Shown: positions 12,466-20,964 of the stretch, in pieces | Layout: every line of letters begins with the position of its first letter | How positions within the stretch are numbered: position 1 is the stretch's first letter | IMG/VR virus record: IMGVR_UViG_3300021379_000269 | Location: 1 to 45,111 of that record | DNA from: a virus | Length of the DNA: 45,111 bases | Direction: 5' to 3' (one strand) | The notes under the pieces: model-generated | Told to the model about the DNA's origin: nothing | The model's database searches: none | What the model saw: the letters and a program-made list of their open reading frames with translations, nothing else | Translations under genes and position numbers: made by a program

Positions 12466-14289
12466 CTATCCTTGACAGGCAACACATTCGTCTTGTGATT
12501 GTGCTTCCATTGTTTGTGTTTCAAAATCTGCAAGAGCTTCTCTTGTTACTTTCTTTGCAACATTTTCTGCTCTTTGTGATGTCTCTGTTCTAAGGTAATA
12601 CAATCCCTTCGTTCCCAATTTCCATGCGGCAAAGTGGGCACGATGCAAGTCTTTCTTTTCTGCACCAGCAGGGAAAAATAGATTTAGTGATTGTCCTTGA
12701 CAGAGGTATTCTTGTCTGTCTGCTGCTTGTTCCACCAACACCATTTGATCGAGTTCAATCGCTGTTTTGAAAACATCTTTGATTTCTTGCGATAGGAAGT
12801 CGAGGTGTTGGACAGATCCGCCGTTAGTGATAATATCCGACCAAACATCTTGTGTGTTCTTTCCTAGTTTTTCTAGTTCTTCTTCAAGGTATTTATTCTT
12901 CACCAAATGAGAACCAGCACGAGTTCTGTGTGTATATGCATTCGCCTTTGACGGTTCAATAGATGGTGAAGTTGAAACAATAATAGAACTGTTTGCGTTA
13001 GGAGCGATTGCAAGTAGGTGTGCATTGCGTCTACCAGTTCCTTGCATATCTGGAGCCTCACCTCTTTCTAATCCCATAGTGTTTGATTCTTTCACTGCTT
13101 CTTCTTTGATAAACCTAAACACCCTGTGATTTAGTTCTCTTGCCTCCCATGAGTCAAAAGGGATTCTCTTCTGGTGTAATAGTGAATGCCACCCCATAGC
13201 ACCTAGACCAAGACTTCTTTCTTGTGTTGCACTATATCTTGCACGAGAAATTTCATCACCAGCATTATCAATGAAAACCTGTAGAACATTGTCCAAGAAA
13301 CGAATCAAATCACGAATAAGAGTCGTGTCTTTCCATTCATCAAACTTTTCTAGGTTTACAGATGAAAGACAACATACAGCAGTTCTGTCATCTGAAGTTG
13401 GTAGATGGATTTCATTACATAGATTAGAACCATGAATCTTCAAACCCTTTGCCTTCATTGTGTGTGGTAATGCACGATTAGCAGTATCAATGAAGTTAAG
13501 ATATGGTTCACCAGTTCTGTAGCGAACTTCTAAAATTTGTTGCCATAGAGTTCTTGCAGGCATTGAATCACGAACAGTATCATCATTAGGGTCTTTCAAA
13601 TCCCACATCTCACCTCTTTCTACAGCACGCATAAAATCATCAGTGATATTGATTGCATGGTGTAGGTTTAGGTTCTTACGGTTTACATCACCAGTTGGAA
13701 CTCTCATGTTGAGGAACTCAATGATGTCTGGGTGTGATACATCCATGTATGCCGCATAAGAACCCTTACGAGTTTTACCTTGACGGTAAGCAGTCATATC
13801 TGCATCAACAGTGTGTAGGAAAGGCATAGGCCCTGGCGCCTTGTCAGAGATTGCACGAACACTACTCCAGTGTCCACCAACACCACCACCTTTAACAGAT
13901 AACCAACGCAACTCAGCAGAGTGGTCGATTAGTCCTTCAAGTGAATCTGGAACATATGTTAGGAAACACGAAATAGGAAGTGCTTTTACTTTTTGTCCAG
14001 GCATAGGTGCATTAGACAATACAGGTGATGCATACATGAACCACCCTTTTGATACTGCATCATAGATACGCTGTGCAAGTCCCAAATCACCGTCTGAGTA
14101 TGCTACTGCTGCACGAGCGAATGCCTGTTGAGGGGAATCTTCATTGTCGTTACAATAATAGTCCTTGAGAAGTTTATATGCTTGTTCTGATAATTCTTTG
14201 TCTTTACTTTTGTCAATTTTAATGCCGAGGAAATCTTGACCAGACTCTTCCTCAGCCTTTGCGAAATGGATAACTTCTGCAAGGCTCAT
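12466..14289 (-). CDS. nrdA: Ribonucleotide reductase large subunit
   Basis: A 607-residue catalytic subunit of class I ribonucleotide reductase, which makes deoxynucleotides for phage DNA. Active-site features in order: PISCFLTY (first redox Cys), NLCNEIHLP (radical Cys with Asn and Glu), AVCCLSSVNLEKF (second Cys), LYYLRTETSQ (the Tyr pair of the radical path) and the C-terminal CVAC redox pair. It is shorter than the ~750-residue bacterial enzyme because the N-terminal ATP-cone is absent, so dATP feedback inhibition through that domain should be lost. TTAGGAG precedes the ATG. Confidence 0.95.
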   Translation of the reverse strand: MSLAEVIHFAKAEEESGQDFLGIKIDKSKDKELSEQAYKLLKDYYCNDNEDSPQQAFARAAVAYSDGDLGLAQRIYDAVSKGWFMYASPVLSNAPMPGQKVKALPISCFLTYVPDSLEGLIDHSAELRWLSVKGGGVGGHWSSVRAISDKAPGPMPFLHTVDADMTAYRQGKTRKGSYAAYMDVSHPDIIEFLNMRVPTGDVNRKNLNLHHAINITDDFMRAVERGEMWDLKDPNDDTVRDSMPARTLWQQILEVRYRTGEPYLNFIDTANRALPHTMKAKGLKIHGSNLCNEIHLPTSDDRTAVCCLSSVNLEKFDEWKDTTLIRDLIRFLDNVLQVFIDNAGDEISRARYSATQERSLGLGAMGWHSLLHQKRIPFDSWEARELNHRVFRFIKEEAVKESNTMGLERGEAPDMQGTGRRNAHLLAIAPNANSSIIVSTSPSIEPSKANAYTHRTRAGSHLVKNKYLEEELEKLGKNTQDVWSDIITNGGSVQHLDFLSQEIKDVFKTAIELDQMVLVEQAADRQEYLCQGQSLNLFFPAGAEKKDLHRAHFAAWKLGTKGLYYLRTETSQRAENVAKKVTREALADFETQTMEAQSQDECVACQG

Positions 14290-14317
14290 AGATTTTCTCC
14301 TAATTTGTTTCTTCTGT

Positions 14318-15346
14318 TTATGTCCGTTTCCACGAATTGAAAACGGTTTGTGCTTGTAATCCCCGATGGGTGTTACTATGTATAATAGTCATGATCTCTG
14401 CTGAAGACTTTCCAGCAAGAACCATATCATTTATATCTTTCTCTTGTGTTCCTTTCGGCCAGACTACAACTGAGTATCCTTCAGTGATACACCGTTCTAT
14501 CTGTTTACACACTTCTTTGTTTCTTGGTTCGTTGTCTGGGACAAGAACAACTTTATCTTTGTATTGAGGAACTCGCAAATCACTTTGAGCAACTGCGATA
14601 GAATTCTCCAAGAAAAGACTATCAAAAGGCCCCTCCACGACATAAAGTAAACGAGAAGGGTCAACCCTATCCAGACCAAAAATCTTTGGATGGTCTTTGT
14701 CCAATATAATAGTGATATATTTTTGAGGTTCACTACCGAATGCTCTCCCTTGATATGCAAATATGTCACCATTCTCTTTTCTGAATGGTATTATCATTCT
14801 AGGGTGATCCCCATCAGTTGTGGGAAACTTGTTCGGAACTAAAGTGTTCGTGAACTCAAAAAATTTTGGACAGAAATATATATCATTCCAGGCTTCTCTA
14901 GGCAGTCCTCTTTCGTATAAAAATTTGACAGCAGGATGATTTTTTTCAAGTTCATCGAAAGTTTTTAGATTACTAAATTTAGGTTTAGTATTGAACTCTG
15001 GTTTATCAAATTTGAAGTCTGGTTTGGGGACAGAAGCACCTGGCGTTCTGTCTCCCTGTCCATTTGATGTCAGTCCTTCTTTATATCTCTCCATAATATA
15101 TTCTTTATAGAGAGATGCATCGACAAACTCTATTACTTTGGATAGAGTTGTTCCATGAGAACAATTATGACACTTATAGAAAAGGTCATTCTTTGTTCTA
15201 TAGATAAACCCCCGAGCCTTCTTACGGTTCTTTTGTGAGTCACCACAAAATGGACACGAGAAGTTCCACAGATAATCACCTTTCTTGGTGAAGTTTCTGA
15301 GTCTAGGACTGATTAGGGATATGTATTTTGTGTCGATGTAATTCAT
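14318..15346 (-). CDS. 61: DNA primase (gp61-like)
   Basis: A 342-residue T4 gp61-type primase. An N-terminal zinc finger is formed by CPFCGDSQ and CHNC (about 31-57). A TOPRIM core follows: LLYVVEGPFDSLFLEN and VVLVPDNEPRNK, with VVVWPKGTQEKDINDMV. It lays RNA primers for the gp41 helicase and gp43 polymerase. The promoter at 15355-15383 puts transcription start within about two bases of the ATG, so its mRNA may be leaderless. Confidence 0.92.
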   Translation of the reverse strand: MNYIDTKYISLISPRLRNFTKKGDYLWNFSCPFCGDSQKNRKKARGFIYRTKNDLFYKCHNCSHGTTLSKVIEFVDASLYKEYIMERYKEGLTSNGQGDRTPGASVPKPDFKFDKPEFNTKPKFSNLKTFDELEKNHPAVKFLYERGLPREAWNDIYFCPKFFEFTNTLVPNKFPTTDGDHPRMIIPFRKENGDIFAYQGRAFGSEPQKYITIILDKDHPKIFGLDRVDPSRLLYVVEGPFDSLFLENSIAVAQSDLRVPQYKDKVVLVPDNEPRNKEVCKQIERCITEGYSVVVWPKGTQEKDINDMVLAGKSSAEIMTIIHSNTHRGLQAQTVFNSWKRT

Positions 15347-15354
15347 TGTTTCTC

Positions 15355-15383
15355 ATAATATAGTATTTCACCTCAAAAGTCAA
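15355..15383 (-). promoter_or_regulatory. Sigma70-like promoter for primase
   Basis: TTGACT (15378-15383), 17-bp spacer, TATTAT (15355-15360). The ATG of primase begins nine bases after the -10 box, leaving almost no leader. Confidence 0.65.
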
Positions 15384-15392
15384 TAGATTTAT

Positions 15393-15845
15393 TCAACTCC
15401 AAATAGGGAGTTTTTGTAGGATAAATCCAACAACAATAGCGCCACCAATGATAACATGACGCCATTTTTCCAGTATGCCTACTCTGGTTGTTAATTCTTC
15501 ACGCAACTTCATGAACTGTTCCGTTTCCTTACGGTTATGTTCATTCATTGCATCGACAAGTCTTCGTTCCATCTCTGACATATGTTGAGATGTTTCCTTC
15601 GCATTAGTCGTAATACGAGAATGCAACTCCATAATATTGTCTTGAAGTTTTTTCTCTTGTTCGTCCAATGCCTCTTCCTGTCTGATTAGTTTTTCTTCAT
15701 GAACGGCCATAATAGTATGTAAAGAAGTAGAGACATCGGCAATCTTTTCGATTGCCTTGTCGAGTCGAATATGAAGTTTACTCATATCAGAAACTTCTTT
15801 TTTTAATAGTTCAACTTCTGTCTCTAATGTCTTTACAGTTGCCAT
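15393..15845 (-). CDS. Coiled-coil protein with C-terminal membrane anchor (XhlA-like)
   Basis: A 150-residue protein starting MATVKTLETEVELLKKEVSD. It is a long coiled coil over residues about 1-125 with one transmembrane helix at the end, GILEKWRHVIIGGAIVVGFI. The LEKWRxxIIGG junction resembles XhlA-type haemolysin/holin-accessory proteins. It sits in the membrane and lysis block, coupled by TAATG to the DUF1353 gene. A role in lysis is plausible but unproven. Confidence 0.75.
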   Translation of the reverse strand: MATVKTLETEVELLKKEVSDMSKLHIRLDKAIEKIADVSTSLHTIMAVHEEKLIRQEEALDEQEKKLQDNIMELHSRITTNAKETSQHMSEMERRLVDAMNEHNRKETEQFMKLREELTTRVGILEKWRHVIIGGAIVVGFILQKLPIWS

Positions 15846-16426
15846 TATTTAACCTGTGCGTTTACCTTACGGTGTCCATTCCATGCAACGAATCCACCCA
15901 ATCTCAATGCCCAATATGCAAGGTAGTTAAGAAAGTGAAATCCATTCTGTTCTATATTTATATCTCTGAATATAACATCAGCATCCTTTTGTGTCAAGAT
16001 GCCCATTGTTCCTTTGCCTTTTTTCTTGAGTGTTTCATATTTGTATGCATAGTCATGAACAAGTCCACCCATCAATAGGACACCAACTGGTGATAACCAT
16101 GTATGAAGAAACTTAGGAATAGATGCACCATCAAACTGGAAACCTTTAGGAATAACATATTCGACACCATCTATTTTATAGTGCCAGTCCTTTGCGATTT
16201 CCCATTGACGAGAACCCATCAACCACATCCAGATTGCACCCCAAAATCCTTTACCGGCCGTTGGGATTGCGATTGGTTTCATGTGTGGCATTTCAGTATA
16301 TTCAAAACCAATTCTTTTATTTTTATTGTCTACACCAAAAAGGTTGATTGCCCAACCTATAATAATAAGAATACCTACAACGGTAAATTGCCACCAAGTG
16401 ACAAGTTGTTCTAGTATGAAGTCCAT
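15845..16426 (-). CDS. DUF1353-like protein with N-terminal membrane helix
   Basis: A 193-residue protein. Residues 10-30 are a membrane helix (WWQFTVVGILIIIGWAINLF). The rest has the DUF1353 pattern: YVIPKGFQFDGASIPKFLH (about 91-109), MGGLVHDYAYKY (His-Asp-Tyr) and DADVIFRDI. The conserved His/Asp residues suggest a hydrolytic or metal-binding site. DUF1353 genes are often near phage lysis or tail genes. GAGAGAGAG runs right up to the ATG and is a perfect complement of CUCUCUCUC in the candidate RNA at 2800-2900. Confidence 0.8.
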   Translation of the reverse strand: MDFILEQLVTWWQFTVVGILIIIGWAINLFGVDNKNKRIGFEYTEMPHMKPIAIPTAGKGFWGAIWMWLMGSRQWEIAKDWHYKIDGVEYVIPKGFQFDGASIPKFLHTWLSPVGVLLMGGLVHDYAYKYETLKKKGKGTMGILTQKDADVIFRDINIEQNGFHFLNYLAYWALRLGGFVAWNGHRKVNAQVK

Positions 16427-16443
16427 CTCTCTCTCCTTAGATG

Positions 16444-16842
16444 TTATTCTTTAGGTTTTTCTGGTTCTTCTGTTACCGCCTTCTCATAATATAGTATAAT
16501 TTCGTTTTGTTGTTCCAGATACCTTTTTATGTCTGCAATGTTTAATGCAAGATTTTCATAATCTTTCATGCTCAAAGCAACAAACGCAAGTTCACCATAA
16601 GTTTCAGTGAACTCCTCCACAAACGCTTCGTAGTTATCTTTTGTAACTACAAAGACTCTAGTATCATTCAGTTGGAGTGGCTTCGGTCTGGCGACTATCG
16701 GTATCTGAGTTTTCTCTATCTTCGTTACCGTCTTGATTTCCGTTTCCGGCATCAGACTGCTGCAACCAGACAGGAAGAGGATACTCATTACTATTACCGC
16801 TGTCATCCATGAAGTCACGCCACAAGTTTGCTGTTGCGCCAT
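16444..16842 (-). CDS. Outer-membrane spanin lipoprotein (Rz1-like)
   Basis: A 132-residue lipoprotein. Residues 13-26 are hydrophobic and end in lipobox LSGC (Cys27), so it would be lipid-anchored in the outer membrane. The start overlaps the inner spanin gene in another frame by 179 bases, the overlapping Rz/Rz1 arrangement. It ends in an acidic EEPEKPKE tail. At 132 residues it is longer than classical Rz1. It would bridge to the inner spanin to fuse the membranes at lysis. Confidence 0.82.
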   Translation of the reverse strand: MAQQQTCGVTSWMTAVIVMSILFLSGCSSLMPETEIKTVTKIEKTQIPIVARPKPLQLNDTRVFVVTKDNYEAFVEEFTETYGELAFVALSMKDYENLALNIADIKRYLEQQNEIILYYEKAVTEEPEKPKE

Positions 16843-17167
16843 TCATTTTTCCTTCCAATACTTTGGAATTTTTAAGTGCCTCTACTACGAGGTCAAGTCT
16901 ACTTAGTTTGCCTCTTAGTTCATCACTATAGGCTTCTGCCTTTTGTAAATCTTGTTGTAATGACAAGTTCAAATCTGCCATCTTAACAATATCGTCTTGT
17001 AGAGATTGAACACTCTCTTCAGCAGTTTGCACTGCAACTTCTAACTGAGCGTTGTTCTCTCTCAATACCTTAATGGTATTTTGGGTAGTGTCGTAATAGT
17101 ATTTTGCACCATAACCAACACCACCCAATATCGCAAGAATAATAATCAATGCGTAGACTTTAAGCAT
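16664..17167 (-). CDS. Inner-membrane spanin (Rz-like)
   Basis: A 167-residue protein with one N-terminal transmembrane helix (MLKVYALIIILAILGGVGYG) followed by a periplasmic coiled coil (VLRENNAQLEVAVQTAEESV through about residue 95). The C-terminal 50 residues are low complexity (GNGNQDGNEDRENSDTD), probably because this DNA also encodes the outer spanin. Topology and overlap fit an i-spanin. Confidence 0.82.
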   Translation of the reverse strand: MLKVYALIIILAILGGVGYGAKYYYDTTQNTIKVLRENNAQLEVAVQTAEESVQSLQDDIVKMADLNLSLQQDLQKAEAYSDELRGKLSRLDLVVEALKNSKVLEGKMNGATANLWRDFMDDSGNSNEYPLPVWLQQSDAGNGNQDGNEDRENSDTDSRQTEATPTE

Positions 17168-17329
17168 TTACTCTGCCTTCCAAATAGTCCATGCACCGTA
17201 TAGAATTGCAGCATACGCCAGAGCGCCTGCAATCGGTTTTGCAATCAGAACAACTACACCAAGTGCGACAAGCGCTGCACCGTCCCATGTAGTTCTTTCA
17301 CTGATTCTTTTGATAACCCAATTCTTCAT
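17168..17329 (-). CDS. Small two-helix membrane protein, possible holin
   Basis: A 53-residue protein, MKNWVIKRISERTTWDGAAL, followed by two adjacent hydrophobic stretches separated by KPIAG and ending IWKAE. The small size, two helices and place directly before the spanin pair fit a holin or pinholin. Similar short proteins in other phages are usually only labelled membrane proteins, so the lysis role is inferred. Confidence 0.65.
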   Translation of the reverse strand: MKNWVIKRISERTTWDGAALVALGVVVLIAKPIAGALAYAAILYGAWTIWKAE

Positions 17330-17436
17330 TTTGTTACCTTCTTCTTTCTTGTATATGTTCTTTTTTTCTTGGGAGTAGTTTTAACAACTTCTTCTTTCTT
17401 ACCAATACCAAAAAGATTTTTTATAAATTTCAACAT
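17326..17436 (-). CDS. Small basic protein, 36 residues
   Basis: Starts MLKFIKNLFGIGKKEEVVK and ends in a basic KKKRTYTRKKKVTK tail. GTGAGG precedes the ATG, and the stop overlaps the next ATG (ATGA). The amphipathic start and cationic tail could touch membranes or nucleic acid. Hypothetical. Confidence 0.6.
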   Translation of the reverse strand: MLKFIKNLFGIGKKEEVVKTTPKKKRTYTRKKKVTK

Positions 17437-17464
17437 AAAATTTTCACCTCACTTGTTTATTATG

Positions 17465-17614
17465 TTATTTTGCCCTAATCTTCCAAGATGTTTCTACTGG
17501 TTTCTTAGGTTCTGTTTTCACAACTTCTTCAGTAGGTTCTACTGTTTCAACAACTTCTGTTGTTACAACTTCTTCTACCTTCTTTGTTGCTTTTTTCTTC
17601 TTTTTACCAAACAT
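17465..17614 (-). CDS. Small charged protein, 49 residues
   Basis: Starts MFGKKKKKATKKVEEVVTTE. A low-complexity Val/Glu/Thr/Pro middle is followed by a short ETSWKIRAK end. TAGGAGA lies before the ATG. Like its 36-residue neighbour, it joins Lys runs to EEVV segments, so the two may be related. Short MFGKKKK-type proteins occur in cyanophages in my memory. Confidence 0.6.
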   Translation of the reverse strand: MFGKKKKKATKKVEEVVTTEVVETVEPTEEVVKTEPKKPVETSWKIRAK

Positions 17615-17623
17615 TTCTTTCTC

Positions 17624-18079
17624 CTAGTTGAATGATAGTTTTGGGTTTGAAGTTGCAAAGTTTGGTTTTCTCATAACAGTCTTTGCAACCAAGTCAAGTT
17701 CCTTACCATCCCATTTTAGGACGAAAGGCATATTTATATCTGTCTGCATATCATTTAGAACTGCCTCAGCATCTGGGCCCAGTTGTGCAATTTTCTTACC
17801 ATGCATTTTACGAGATTGCTTAAACATACGAATAAGTTCTCCCACAGTAATCTGTTTCTTGTTTCTCGCATCATTCACTCTGTCCAAGAAGTGTCGAGTG
17901 AACTCAACATCAATTCCTACACTCTTATATAGTTTGTCTGCATATTTCTCTACTGTATCCAAGTCTTGTTTTGACAACTGAGCGTCACCAGCGGCCGCAT
18001 TCAAGTCTGCAATTGGATGATATGTTCCAAAGGGAACACCAGAGTATGACTGTTCAATAAATTTCTTAAATGTTTTCAT
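17624..18079 (-). CDS. Probable capsid-associated protein, CTS-like start
   Basis: A 151-residue protein beginning MKTFKKFIEQ, close to the T4 capsid-targeting peptide. The body has EFTRHFLDRVNDARNKKQIT, ELIRMFKQSRKMHGKK and NMPFVLKWDGKELDLVAKTV, like a small HEPN/toxin-like or structural domain; I cannot name it. It overlaps the structural gene upstream (TAATG). The peptide lacks an exact (I/L)xE site (FIE is seen), so packaging is less certain than for the gene at 20379. Confidence 0.7.
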   Translation of the reverse strand: MKTFKKFIEQSYSGVPFGTYHPIADLNAAAGDAQLSKQDLDTVEKYADKLYKSVGIDVEFTRHFLDRVNDARNKKQITVGELIRMFKQSRKMHGKKIAQLGPDAEAVLNDMQTDINMPFVLKWDGKELDLVAKTVMRKPNFATSNPKLSFN

Positions 18080-18876
18080 TATGCGTTATCCACCAGAATA
18101 ATTGTAAAGTCAGCAGATATTGTTGCATTAGATGAACCTTGAACTCTCAAGTCAATATCTGTTTTCTCTGTGAATTTTAGGGGAACAGAAAACTCAATTG
18201 ATTGACTCGCCTGGTTCAGTGAAAGTGTAGATGCAACTCTAAACGCACCACCGAAAGGTCTTTGAAATAAGAACAAGTCTGTTGATTGGTTCTTACTTGC
18301 AGATGCATTGATGTTAGTCATGTATCCAGTTTTACCAGCAGGAACAGTATAGAAGCACTGTAATGTCTGTCCAAAATCAGCACCAATCTCTGTTACAACA
18401 ACACCACCAATAGATGCTTGAATCTTACCAACATTCGTTGCAGTATTCATAAATGCACGATTCACTCTTGTGAATGATGTTGCACCAACAACTGGTGTTG
18501 TTCCAGTAAGCGTAAATGTCTCTTCTACAAACTCATAGTTTGCATCTAGTCCTTGAATAGTAACATCAGTCACATCAGAACCACTTGTAGAAACTACAGA
18601 GAGTGTTCCAGCAGAATGCCCCCAATTGTATAGTGCAGTTGCAGATGTATCTGCCGCAGTCCATACAGTTGAGAATGTTGCTAGTGCAGTTCCAAATACA
18701 CCACCGTATTTGTGAACACCAGAATAACCAGCAAGTCCACCAGCCGCAATAATCACATTAGACGCAGCACCAAAAGTGTTGATGATGTTACCATCTTGGT
18801 CTGCAATCATCACTACTTCATGGTTAGTAGTCTGTTGTGGCAGATATGCGTTGGTATACTTACTATACTGTGCCAT
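18079..18876 (-). CDS. Probable virion structural protein
   Basis: A 265-residue beta-rich protein with almost no Cys, many Thr/Ser/Gly and repeating strands (GGVFGTALATFSTVWTAADT, VETFTLTGTTPVVGATSFTR type segments). C-terminal jelly-roll-like strands include IEFSVPLKFTEKTDIDLRV. This composition fits a capsid decoration, tail or fibre protein and recalls structural proteins of marine myoviruses. It is expected late. Confidence 0.7.
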   Translation of the reverse strand: MAQYSKYTNAYLPQQTTNHEVVMIADQDGNIINTFGAASNVIIAAGGLAGYSGVHKYGGVFGTALATFSTVWTAADTSATALYNWGHSAGTLSVVSTSGSDVTDVTIQGLDANYEFVEETFTLTGTTPVVGATSFTRVNRAFMNTATNVGKIQASIGGVVVTEIGADFGQTLQCFYTVPAGKTGYMTNINASASKNQSTDLFLFQRPFGGAFRVASTLSLNQASQSIEFSVPLKFTEKTDIDLRVQGSSNATISADFTIILVDNA

Positions 18877-18877
18877 A

Positions 18878-19387
18878 TTACTTTACCTTTGACAATGCAA
18901 AGTCAGCAATCTTCATAAACTCTGCCTTCTTACCGTTCAACATCTTACGCATCTTCTCTTGGTTAGATTTATTAACCATATCGAAAACCTGTGTAACAGC
19001 AGATGCAGTGAACAAATCAACCTTCATATTACCGTCTTTGAACTTAATGTTTTGATTTTGTTTGTTCTTGACAATCTTTTTCAAAACATCTACATTATCT
19101 TCTGAAAGAACTGATGCTCTTTCAAGTGTTGATTCCGTAACTTTCTTTGCAAGTTTAGATTCTCTTTTTGCCTTCAGTTCTGTCATTCTCTTATAGAACT
19201 GTCTTGCTTCCCTAGTTCGACCATCGTAAGGATTTTTCTTTTTTTTCTTTGCCATCTGTGCATCAGGCGGCATAGAAACTGCACCACTACCAGCATTGTT
19301 AGTAGGTGCTTCCTCTTCGACTTTGTTTAGGCCTAACTTAGGGTCATCATAAAACTTTTTCATGATGTCATCGAATTTGACGCTCAT
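18878..19387 (-). CDS. Hypothetical protein, structural block
   Basis: A 169-residue protein starting MSVKFDDIMKKFYDDPKLGL. A disordered Pro/Gly/Lys segment (SMPPDAQMAKKKKKNPYDGR) joins a helical, basic C-terminal half (RASVLSEDNVDVLKKIV, MRKMLNGKKAEFMKIADF). No family recognised. The flexible hub-like design suggests a capsid or tail accessory. Confidence 0.65.
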   Translation of the reverse strand: MSVKFDDIMKKFYDDPKLGLNKVEEEAPTNNAGSGAVSMPPDAQMAKKKKKNPYDGRTREARQFYKRMTELKAKRESKLAKKVTESTLERASVLSEDNVDVLKKIVKNKQNQNIKFKDGNMKVDLFTASAVTQVFDMVNKSNQEKMRKMLNGKKAEFMKIADFALSKVK

Positions 19388-19998
19388 ATTAAGTCCCCTA
19401 TATCTATTTCTTTAATGTCTTCAGCAGAAACAAATATCTTCTGCTTGGTTTTTCTATGGATAACTGGAAATACATCCACTCCTAGAATAGTGTCTTCTGG
19501 TGCAGTATCTTCAAATGTTTCAACCTCATCACCTGTAAGTGCTTCGATTTCATCATCAGATTCACCACCAGTTGCAATGTCCTGTGTCAGAACATAAATC
19601 CCTTTAGAAAGTTTACCGTTATCTAGTGTAACTTCCTCTGCAATAGTATCGTCAAGTTCGATGTTGTTTTCTTTGAGATACTTTAGAAACTCTTTTTCAA
19701 ACATATCTGGATCTTCGATATGTTCTTTGAATGTGTCTTTTAGTAGAAACAGGGCTGCAGCGTATGTCCCTAGTTTTGTTCTTAAACCAGGCACCTTACC
19801 AAAAATCTTTTTGATATTGAATACGAGTTTGTGTAGAACGGTATATGCGTTCTTCTCTTTTGATGTTGTAAGTTGTTTATCTGTTCTTTTACCCTTTTCA
19901 TCAATAATACCCATCTTGTAGGCATCACTATCGACAAACGGTGTTGTCAACAGTCTGATAAATCGGTATGTAACAAATAAGTCAATCGCTCTTCCCAT
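19384..19998 (-). CDS. Conserved phage protein, 204 residues
   Basis: Begins MGRAIDLFVTYRFIRLLTTP and has a basic helical N-terminal part (VFNIKKIFGKVPGLRTKLGT) and an acidic C-terminal part ending EDIKEIDIGDLI. The YRFIRLLTTPF start is familiar from T4-like marine phage proteins beside structural genes. Function unknown. Confidence 0.65.
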   Translation of the reverse strand: MGRAIDLFVTYRFIRLLTTPFVDSDAYKMGIIDEKGKRTDKQLTTSKEKNAYTVLHKLVFNIKKIFGKVPGLRTKLGTYAAALFLLKDTFKEHIEDPDMFEKEFLKYLKENNIELDDTIAEEVTLDNGKLSKGIYVLTQDIATGGESDDEIEALTGDEVETFEDTAPEDTILGVDVFPVIHRKTKQKIFVSAEDIKEIDIGDLI

Positions 19999-20360
19999 TA
20001 TAGTTTCTCTAATACCTTTTTGACTTTTTCATCTTCTTCAATGTCATTTAGTTCACTTTCTGGTAACATTCCTAAGAAGTTCATGAATGTTTTAATAACA
20101 CTCCAGTAGTTCGGTTCTATTTTGAACAACATGAGTGTTGAACCAGCATCTGCACCAAAAACATTAAATATCACAATCATGTGGTTGAGTATCAATCTTT
20201 CTTTCAACTCACCAGTTTCTTCATACTTTCTCAACAAACGCTTTATATACTTAAAGCGTTTCATATCATCATGGAACTCAGACTCACCTTCACACTGTGG
20301 ATTATCATAATGTTTTATAGCAAACATTATAATATTATCGTTAGTTAGTTTTTCAAACAT
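19998..20360 (-). CDS. Conserved phage protein (DUF7207-like)
   Basis: A 120-residue helical protein beginning MFEKLTNDNIIMFAIKHYDN, with MKRFKYIKRLLRKYEETGEL, RLILNHMIVIFNVFGADAGS and a C-terminal WSVIKTFMNFLG. This is a widespread small protein of T4-like marine phages, recalled as DUF7207. The family is usually found near structural genes, as here. Mechanism unknown. Confidence 0.7.
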   Translation of the reverse strand: MFEKLTNDNIIMFAIKHYDNPQCEGESEFHDDMKRFKYIKRLLRKYEETGELKERLILNHMIVIFNVFGADAGSTLMLFKIEPNYWSVIKTFMNFLGMLPESELNDIEEDEKVKKVLEKL

Positions 20361-20378
20361 AATGCCTCACCGTTATAA

Positions 20379-20789
20379 TTAAACGATTTTGGCTCTGATA
20401 AAGTGAGTTCCTTTTGCAGTCGGTTCGTGCATAATCTGTAGAGACAATCCACCCTCAACTCTATGAGAGATACCGTCATCGTTCACATCTTCTCCAGTTT
20501 CGTCTTTACCAGTTCTTCCACCAAACTGTGTTAGAGGAACAGACATTGTTCCACCTTCTTCACTTAGGTCTGGCATATCGAAAGAAATAGAAAGTCTACC
20601 TAGTTTCTCTTGCATCTTATTCAATGCGTGTTCTGGAACAAGATATTCCATGTTACCCATCGCACCTAGAAATGCATTGATTCTTTGAATAGTTTCTGGT
20701 TTGGCAAGATCGTTGGAGAAATCAGAACCATCAACTGGATAACCAGCGTCTGTTGCTTTTTCAGCAATATACTTATTAAAAGTTTTCAT
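20379..20789 (-). CDS. Capsid-targeted internal protein candidate
   Basis: A 136-residue protein from ATG 20789 (TAATG overlap), beginning MKTFNKYIAE. This nearly equals the T4 internal-protein capsid-targeting peptide MKTYQEFIAE, with a prohead-protease site IAE at residue 10. The body (ALNKMQEKLGRLSISFDMPD, GGRTGKDETGEDVNDDGISH) is otherwise unknown. It may be packaged with the DNA and trimmed by the head protease. Confidence 0.7.
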   Translation of the reverse strand: MKTFNKYIAEKATDAGYPVDGSDFSNDLAKPETIQRINAFLGAMGNMEYLVPEHALNKMQEKLGRLSISFDMPDLSEEGGTMSVPLTQFGGRTGKDETGEDVNDDGISHRVEGGLSLQIMHEPTAKGTHFIRAKIV

Positions 20790-20953
20790 TATTCTTCTTC
20801 CTCTTCCGTAATCCAATCAGAAGAAAGATTCTCTTCCTCTACAACTTCTTCCTCTTCAACCACATTTGGGTTTACTTCTAGAATTTCTTGTAGAGCTTCT
20901 GGTTTTTCTTTTTTCTTCATTGGCATACCGTTTGCACCATATCTTACAGTCAT
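20789..20953 (-). CDS. Small acidic protein, 54 residues
   Basis: Starts MTVRYGANGMPMKKKEKPEA and ends in an acidic run (VVEEEEVVEEENLSSDWITE). ATG 20953 is preferred; an overlapping upstream ATG gives an immediate stop. It has an AAGGAG-type RBS and TAATG coupling to the CTS-like gene downstream. Hypothetical. Confidence 0.65.
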   Translation of the reverse strand: MTVRYGANGMPMKKKEKPEALQEILEVNPNVVEEEEVVEEENLSSDWITEEEEE

Positions 20954-20964
20954 ATCATTACTCC

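Noticed and set aside
15955-17727. TATAAATA-like boxes inside the DUF1353 gene and the CTS-like gene
   Set aside because: Both are within coding sequence and not near a downstream gene start. AT-rich DNA gives such boxes by chance.
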